NCBI RefSeq assembly: GCF_001659605.2
Contig: NC_035174.2
Coordinates: 22,022,027-22,086,026 of the forward strand
DNA: 64,000 nt
Origin: Manihot esculenta
Taxonomy: Eukaryota; Streptophyta; Magnoliopsida; Malpighiales; Euphorbiaceae
Direction of reading: 5' to 3'
Both the position numbers and the translations under genes were made by a program. Under the pieces are notes generated by a model. The model was given only the letters and a program-made list of their open reading frames with translations. It had not been told where the DNA came from and did not search any database. Shown here piece by piece: positions 57,921 through 64,000 of this stretch. How positions within the stretch are numbered: position 1 is the stretch's first letter; every line of letters starts with the position of its first letter.

Positions 57921-59429
57921 AAACTTTAGTTTAATTACCCTTTTTTTATTCTCCTTCCAATTAAAATTTTGATGTGGTTGAGCTCAATAACACATCTTAG
58001 TAATTTTTGAAATAAGCACTCATCTTGATCACGTAAGCATCATTTTTATTAAGAAACATTTATGAAAGGTAAATTATTAAAACTTCTTATTTGTATTTTT
58101 TTTAATCTTTTAAATTAAAATTTATTAATTTAATAAAAAATTGACTCATTTATTTACTAAATTAAATTTCAACTTATTAATATTGATTTCAAATGTAAAA
58201 TAAATTAAAATCAGTTAAATTAGAATTCAAAATATTTTAAACAAAAAACTTTGAATTTTTAAAACTTGACTTGATTCTTTTATACTCCTAAATTTAATAG
58301 CACTGTAGATGTTTTGGATTTTTAATTGAGCCAATTGTAAATTAAAAAAAAAAAAAATTCTGATGCAGTTTGTTAGCATAAATTATATGTAATCTGTTTG
58401 AAATGATAACAAAAAGTTTATATCATTAGACTATAAAATATTTGTTAGTTCATGTATTTTTTTTTTTGAAAAGTATAAAAAAATATATTTTATAATTTTA
58501 TTAATTTTTTTATTTTAAAATCTATTATTTAATTTAAAATATGGAATTTAATTTTATATTTAAATAATATTTCATAATATTATGATATTTATAAATATTA
58601 ATAATTTTTAAATTCTATATTAACGTATAACTCGATATTATTTTAATATAAAATTAAATTATAAATATCAAAATAAATGACATATTTTAAAGTGAAAAAT
58701 TATAAATTATATTATATTTTATATATTTTTTTTATGGTGAATTAAGATGCTAATTGGAAAAGAGAAGAAGAAAAAATTTGATGAACCATATTGTAACTTT
58801 TTTTGTTTTTTAAAAATTTATTATTTATTTTCATCGTATAAAAAAATTTAGTAATTGATGTTTTTATTTTAAAAAATATATTAAAATATTTATCTTTTAA
58901 ATTTTTTTAAAATATTTAATAATTAAAATTAATAAAAAAATTAATTAATAAAATTTTTAAAATATTAAAAATATTTTAATATATTTTTTAAAATAAAAAA
59001 TTAATTAATAAATTTTTATATTATAATAATTAAATAGTAATTTTTTTTTTAAAATGTAAGCCAACAAGATGCTAATCGGAAAATAGAAGAATAAAAAACA
59101 TTGATGATGTGAAAAAGACAGCTGAAGTAGAGGAGAGACAAAAAGACAAAGCCTATCCTTCTGTTTCTACCTTTTTGTATTATTGAGTACTACGCTCTCT
59201 GCTTTTCAATCATTGTTTCCCTTCTTTTTTTCTTTCTTTCGGATGTTTCTATCCAATTATTTTTGGTTTTTAATTTTTTAATATAATTAAATTTAAAGCC
59301 TTATAATTTTGAAGGCAAATATCATATCACCGAATTAAAAGTTAACTTTAATTAAAACTGTAAAGAAAATTTTAACAATTTATTAATAATTATTATATTT
59401 AAAATTTTTATAATAAAATATATTAAAAT
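57921..59429. other. AT-rich spacer with dispersed repeat
   Basis: No genes. AGATGCTAAT(T/C)GGAAAA(G/T)AGAAG occurs at 58747 and 59068. Between them is AT-only DNA (58850-59050) resembling 34960-35150. This may be a small AT-rich insertion with a duplicated flank, or two old copies. Confidence 0.5.
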
Positions 59430-59890
59430 TTATGATGACCGTCGAGTTTTCTCTACTCTGGATGGGGTCAGACTTAAAAGGAGAACAATGACTCAAAACC
59501 CATCAAGCCCTAACCCCGATCCGGATGCGCAGGATAAGTTAGGACCACTATGAGGCCGGGTCCACCATGAGCCCGGATTCAATGAGAAAAAATCCAGCCC
59601 AGTGAGATGATGTGAGAAAGAATAGCCGGTCCAGTCACTTTACAACCGGGTCCGCATGCGTGCTAGGGGTGGGTAAAAAGGACAGGGGATCTTCTTTCAG
59701 AGAGGTCTCTCTTCTTCCTGCTCCTTCCTAAACTCCATTTTTATTTTTCTCTCTGCAACTCTTGCCTAAATATATTATTTTAATTCATAAAATCTGACTT
59801 GAATATTGGAGGGTCTCCACCGGGATATTCCCGGTAGACCCCTGACCGTTTTTCCTATTTTGCAGGTCCTTCCATTGAATAGAACATTAA
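59430..59890 (+). repeat. LTR-like fragment of unknown gypsy family
   Basis: An island of higher GC. It ends with GGAGGGTCTCCACCGGGATA, TTCCCGGTAGACCCCTGACC and TTTTGCAGGTCC. I recall a block like this near the 3' end of several large plant LTRs. Partner, boundaries and duplication were not found. Confidence 0.4.
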
Positions 59891-61422
59891 GAGACTCATT
59901 TGATGGACTGATGGACCAAAAAGAAATTAGATTCATATAATATGGGGCGAGAGAAAACCAGATCTATTAAATATAGAGCATGAAGAGATTTAGATTTATC
60001 AATTTATATTTAAAGATGATCTTAATATATGAAAAAGAATAATTTTTAAGTTGTAGTTAGTTTTTTTTGTAATTAAATAAATTTTAATTGAGACTACATA
60101 TCTTTTAAATTCAAAATGATTAAGTTGTTTTGATATTATTGTTAAGATTGCTATTAAGAAAAATATTTCTTTTAAATATATTAGTTACGGTGCATTAAAA
60201 AGGACTAAAATTAATTTTATTTTTAATTAAAGAAATAAATAATAAAAAAATTTTAATAATATTTAAAATGTGTTTTTCTTTTTTCTAAAAGACCGTTTTA
60301 ACTATCAAATCATAAAATATCAAACAGACGGGTGGATCTTTTTTCATGTAAACTATAAAATAAACCCCTTCAAAAGTTTTGGCAAGTATTGCCACGTGGC
60401 TCTTCCTTTAACCAATCCGTCTGCCTTCAATTTTGGTTTAGCTTGTTTCTTAGCTGTAAAATTTGATAAGCTTTTCCTTTTTAAAATTAATTTTTAAAAA
60501 ATTTCAACCATGCGCATCGTGACGAAGGTTTTTATTTTTATTTTTAGTTTAAATGAGTGATAACTTGTCGGATGCTTTTGAAATTAATAAAAAGTTAATT
60601 ATCATGTTGTAATTGAATAGGATTATTTAATTAAGTTTATATATTTTATAGATTAAGTTTACAGACAAAGTGGTTATTTTATATATTTCATAGACAAATT
60701 ACATTTTAATCTTTAATTTTTAACATAATTAACAGTTTAATTTATTTATTTTTAAAGTTAAATACTTAAATTTTAGTGTATTTATTTTGCACCATAAATA
60801 GTGTTCTCATCCATTTTTTTAAAGAAATAAAAAAAATTTTAAATTATTTACGTTTTAAATCTAAACTATATCAATATCCTGATAAATATTTTTGCTAATT
60901 CTAGTTAGCATACTAACCTATAATTCTTAAATTTTACTCACTAACCCTTAAAACTTTATAATCCCTAAACTTAACAAACCAACCCTTAAAAACAATTTAC
61001 ATAAACTATCTATATATAATAATATCCACATTTATGAAATCCCTAGCATATGACAAGGAGAAAAGTTATGGTCCCTTTCCATATGACTTAGCTGCATCAA
61101 TCTGTTCTCCATTAGTGCATCTTATCGACCCTATATTGTCAACCCTATTTCATGTAATCCGACTGTGATAAAGTCTATAGGTAGCACGTTGTGCTTACTT
61201 TATTCATAGGACATATGCATTGTTGTAAAATAGCATGTATTACTTTTTATGGTGACATGCATTGAGGTTTCAAATTGAGTCTACTATTTTATTTGAGATG
61301 TGTTATAGTTTGTGAATATTAATTATCTAATGTATCTCTGTTTTTTCTGTATTTTTTTGTTTGTATTAATTTAAGATTAATAAGAATGGTTTATATTTCA
61401 ATAATTATCCATCACGGTGGCA
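59891..61422. other. Spacer, no gene seen
   Basis: AT-rich up to about 61020, then mixed composition to 61420 without ORF or known repeat. The short ORF at 60270-60497 shows no domain. Confidence 0.5.
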
Positions 61423-61876
61423 TGTTAACGTATGTGTGGCTAAATATAAACACTGATAGGCTGAGATGGTTTGATATTAAGAAAGATGATACAGGACTAT
61501 TTAGACTCCGTCAGGAGTTGTAACCAATATCGTTTGGTTAAGACGAAATAAGAGAAAAGATAGGCTAAAGACGAAAAGTCTTATTGAAATTTCTTAAAAA
61601 TTGGAAAGTGAGTTCCTAATAGCCAAGGGAGGCTATTTATAATAGAAATAAAATCCTAATATGCAAAAATAATCTTAATCCTAATAGAAGTCTAAAATCC
61701 TAATAGCCAAGGGAGGCTATTTACAATAGAAATAAAATCCTAATATGCAAAAATAATCCTAATCCTAATAGGAGTCTAAAATCCTAATAGCCAAGGGAGG
61801 CTATTTACAATAGAAATAAAATCCTAATATGCAAAAATAATCCTAATCCTAATAGGAGTCTAACTGTTCCATATCA
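61423..61876 (-). repeat. 3' LTR of the Ty3/gypsy element at the right edge
   Basis: On the minus strand a purine-rich tract (AAGTGGAAGGGAA) is followed by TGATATGG at 61876, inside the last codons of pol. The downstream sequence has TATAAATAG at about 61640 and a pyrimidine-rich transcribed region. The far end near 61423 (revcomp CGTTAACA) is a guess, because the other LTR is outside the window. Confidence 0.5.
61617..61862 (-). repeat. 84 bp tandem triplication covering the LTR promoter
   Basis: AGCCAAGGGAGGCTATTTA recurs at 61621, 61705 and 61789, an exact 84 bp period. On the minus strand each unit ends with TATAAATAG or TGTAAATAG followed by CCTCCCTTGGCT. Only the unit nearest the transcribed part has the canonical TATAAATAG. 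Confidence 0.92.
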
Positions 61877-64000
61877 TTCCCTTCCACTTGTAAAGAACTC
61901 GACCTCGAGTTGTCTTCAGCAAGATAGTACTGAAATAGATCCGCCACGTTAAACGTCTTGGAAATTTTCATCTCATGTGGAAGGTCAAGAACATAGGCAC
62001 TGTCATTAATCTTCTGAATGATCCGGAATGGACCAATCTTCTTGGCGTCAAGCTTTTTCTGTCCTCCACCACGCTCCTTGCGTAAATACACCATAACTTG
62101 ATCACCGACATTGAAGGATTTGAAATGCCTATGTTTATCAGCTGTAGCTTTATATTTATCATTGGCTTCCGTAAGGCATTGTTGTACTTGCTTGAAAACA
62201 TCCACGTGTTGCTTTGCCAGGTTGCTTGCTGCAAGACGGTTGTGATAACCTATGGGAAGTGCGATAAGGTCAACTGTATGCGCTGGGACTTTCCTGTACA
62301 CAACAGGAAATGGTGACATCTTTGTGGAGCTGTGAATCGCACTGTTGTAAGCAAATTCTGCTTGGGCAAGAGCAAGATCCCAAGCAGTTTTCTTGTTACT
62401 GCAGATGCAGCGTAGAAGACTGCCAAGCGTGCGGTTTACCACTTTAGTTTGTCCATCAGTTTGGGGGTGAGCAGCACTGCTGTATCGAAGTTCAGTCCCG
62501 AAGCGTTTCCATAAAGTCACCCAGAAGTGAGCTAGAAACTTCACATCTCTGTCAGAAGTAATGGTTTTGGGGACACCATGTAAGCGAACAATCTCCTGAA
62601 AAAACAGTTTTGCTATATGGGAAGCATCATTAGTTTTCTTGCAGGGAATGAAATGCGCCATTTTAGAGAACCTGTCAACAACAACAAAAATGGAATCAGA
62701 TCCACGTTGAGTACGTGGAAGACCAAGAACAAAATCCATAGACAAGTCCTCCCAAGGATGGGCTGGAATAGGTAGTGGAGTGTATAAGCCTGTATTCTGC
62801 AAATGTCCCTTCTGAGTTTGACACACTGGGCACTTCTGAACCATTCGACCTGTATCCTTTTTTAATTGAGGCCAGTAAAAACGTTCCTCCAACCCAGCAA
62901 TAGTCTTGTCACGCCCCAAATGACCACTCAAACCTCCTCCATGGATCTCGCAAATCAACTTCTCCAGCAAGGAAGATCGAGGGATGCATAACCTGTTCTC
63001 CTTAAAAAGAAAGTCATCATGTATCAAGAACTCATCAGTAGGCTGGTGAGTCTGGACTCTAGCCCATATATCAGCAAAATCATCATCTGTAGCATACAAA
63101 TCCTTCAGGAATTCAAAACCTACAACCTCCTGATTAACTGTAATCAACTGAGCAGCCCTCCTACTCAAAGCATCTGCCACCTTATTACTATGGCCAGCCT
63201 TATGTTTGATGACATAATGAAAGGCTCCAAAGTAAGCTGCCCATCGGGCATGCATCTTATTCACATGTTTTTGAGTTTTAAAATGGATCAGAGACTGATG
63301 ATCTGTGTGAATAATAAATTCTCGTCCCATCAAATACTGCTCCCAAGTTTTAAAAGCCCGGAATACTGCATATAGTTCCTGCTCATAAGTAGACCACTTC
63401 TTTCTAGCTTCATTCAGTTTCTCACTAAAGAAGGCAATAGGCCTTTTAGACTGTGACAATACTCCTCCAATCCCAACTCCACAAGCATCACATTCAATCT
63501 CAAACAGTTTATCAAAATCAGGTAGAGCAAGAATAGGGGCAGAAGTAAGCTTATCTTTAATATCTTCAAAGCTCTTGTTGGCAGCTTCAGTCCATGCAAA
63601 TTTCTGCACTCTCTCTTTCTTCAAGCAATCTGTGATAGGGGCAACGATGCTGCTGAAATTTTTGATAAACCGTCGGTAGAAAATGGCAAGGCCATGAAAG
63701 CTGCGAACTTCAGAAATAGTTTTGGGGATGGGCCAATTCCGTATTGCTTCTACCTTCGTCTCATCAACATGTATCCCTTCTGCACTAACAACGAATCCCA
63801 GGAACAGAACGCGCTCCGTCATATAGATGCACTTCTTAAGATTAATAATCAACTCACTTTCTTGTAGGGCCGTCATGACTTGACGGAGATGCTGAAGATG
63901 TTCTTCCTCACTGAGACTAAATATCAAAATATCATCAAAATAAACAACCACAAATTTGCGTAAGAAAGGATGCAAAACCTGGTTCATGAGTCGCATAAAA
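61849..64000 (-). CDS. Ty3/gypsy pol C-terminal part: RT, RNase H, integrase
   Basis: An open frame of at least 715 codons runs off the right edge, so the N-terminus is missing. Domains: RT palm with YFDDILIFS (about residues 19-27 of the visible part), RT thumb and connection ([21 protein letters not shown]), RNase H ([38 protein letters not shown]), integrase zinc finger ([10 protein letters not shown] ... CPVCQTQKG) and integrase core ([23 protein letters not shown]). At the third catalytic position the usual QTEVVNR reads QTKVVNR, so Glu is replaced by Lys. The C-terminus ([35 protein letters not shown]) lacks a clear chromodomain. The last residues overlap the LTR, a layout I recall for CRM-type elements. 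The frame has no stops, so the copy is young. Confidence 0.92.
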   Translation of the reverse strand, partial: FMRLMNQVLHPFLRKFVVVYFDDILIFSLSEEEHLQHLRQVMTALQESELIINLKKCIYMTERVLFLGFVVSAEGIHVDETKVEAIRNWPIPKTISEVRSFHGLAIFYRRFIKNFSSIVAPITDCLKKERVQKFAWTEAANKSFEDIKDKLTSAPILALPDFDKLFEIECDACGVGIGGVLSQSKRPIAFFSEKLNEARKKWSTYEQELYAVFRAFKTWEQYLMGREFIIHTDHQSLIHFKTQKHVNKMHARWAAYFGAFHYVIKHKAGHSNKVADALSRRAAQLITVNQEVVGFEFLKDLYATDDDFADIWARVQTHQPTDEFLIHDDFLFKENRLCIPRSSLLEKLICEIHGGGLSGHLGRDKTIAGLEERFYWPQLKKDTGRMVQKCPVCQTQKGHLQNTGLYTPLPIPAHPWEDLSMDFVLGLPRTQRGSDSIFVVVDRFSKMAHFIPCKKTNDASHIAKLFFQEIVRLHGVPKTITSDRDVKFLAHFWVTLWKRFGTELRYSSAAHPQTDGQTKVVNRTLGSLLRCICSNKKTAWDLALAQAEFAYNSAIHSSTKMSPFPVVYRKVPAHTVDLIALPIGYHNRLAASNLAKQHVDVFKQVQQCLTEANDKYKATADKHRHFKSFNVGDQVMVYLRKERGGGQKKLDAKKIGPFRIIQKINDSAYVLDLPHEMKISKTFNVADLFQYYLAEDNSRSSSLQVEGNDMEQLDSY

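Noticed and set aside
1..64000. tRNA and rRNA genes
   Set aside because: Read for box A/B and conserved rRNA segments; only the SINE shows a tRNA-like box B. No cloverleaf was found by eye, though a scan with a dedicated tool was not possible.

Overview
This is a plant nuclear window, almost certainly from a dicot tree or shrub. It is AT-rich, has spliced genes with GT-AG introns, and is dominated by plant-type LTR retrotransposons, a TRIM, an Au-like SINE and MULE/hAT non-autonomous elements. The element families would fit a Malpighiales species such as cassava or rubber tree, but that is a guess from memory and not shown by the sequence. Two host genes are supported. One is a two-exon gene of unknown function on the minus strand (10275-14021). 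The other is a five-exon TBC1D5-like Rab-GAP gene on the minus strand (44793-49651). Everything else is mobile DNA, its debris, or AT-rich spacer.

Layout. 1-2620: decayed Ty1/copia pol with a probable 3' LTR. 3322-8927: a DNA element with long inverted repeats, split by a young, gag-less copia element (3956-8238, TSD TTTTA). 9769-10090: a MITE-like inverted repeat. 10275-14021: the two-exon gene, whose 3.15 kb intron holds a minus-strand TRIM (12024-12335). 15450-33554: a stack of nested insertions in a minus-strand Ty3/gypsy element of probable Tat lineage. Its left LTR is split by a hAT element carrying an aspartic-protease fragment (15641-16867). Its interior is split by an antisense solo LTR (18376-29732), which itself holds a 1.5 kb element (20189-21711) and a 7.6 kb chromovirus (21789-29412). 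A second solo LTR (30677-32286) splits the gag. 36870-41444: a second element of the same Tat-like family, with an antisense Transposase_28-like ORF. 42343-43330: an orphan LTR of that family. 44793-49651: the TBC gene, with a SINE in its last intron. 53557-54491: a MULE with a 9 bp TSD. 55500-57920: a decayed LINE. 61423-64000: the 3' half of a Ty3/gypsy element that runs off the right edge.

The most informative signals are these. Clean target-site duplications let the nested insertions be ordered. A protease-gene fragment has been captured inside a hAT element. The GC-rich palindrome TTCGGC(G/C)GCCGAA is shared by two unrelated transposon families. A Tat-like element carries an antisense ORF. 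A gypsy LTR has a triplicated promoter next to a pol gene whose integrase has apparently lost its catalytic glutamate. No wholly new system was found. Exon boundaries and family assignments were made by eye, without alignments or transcript data.
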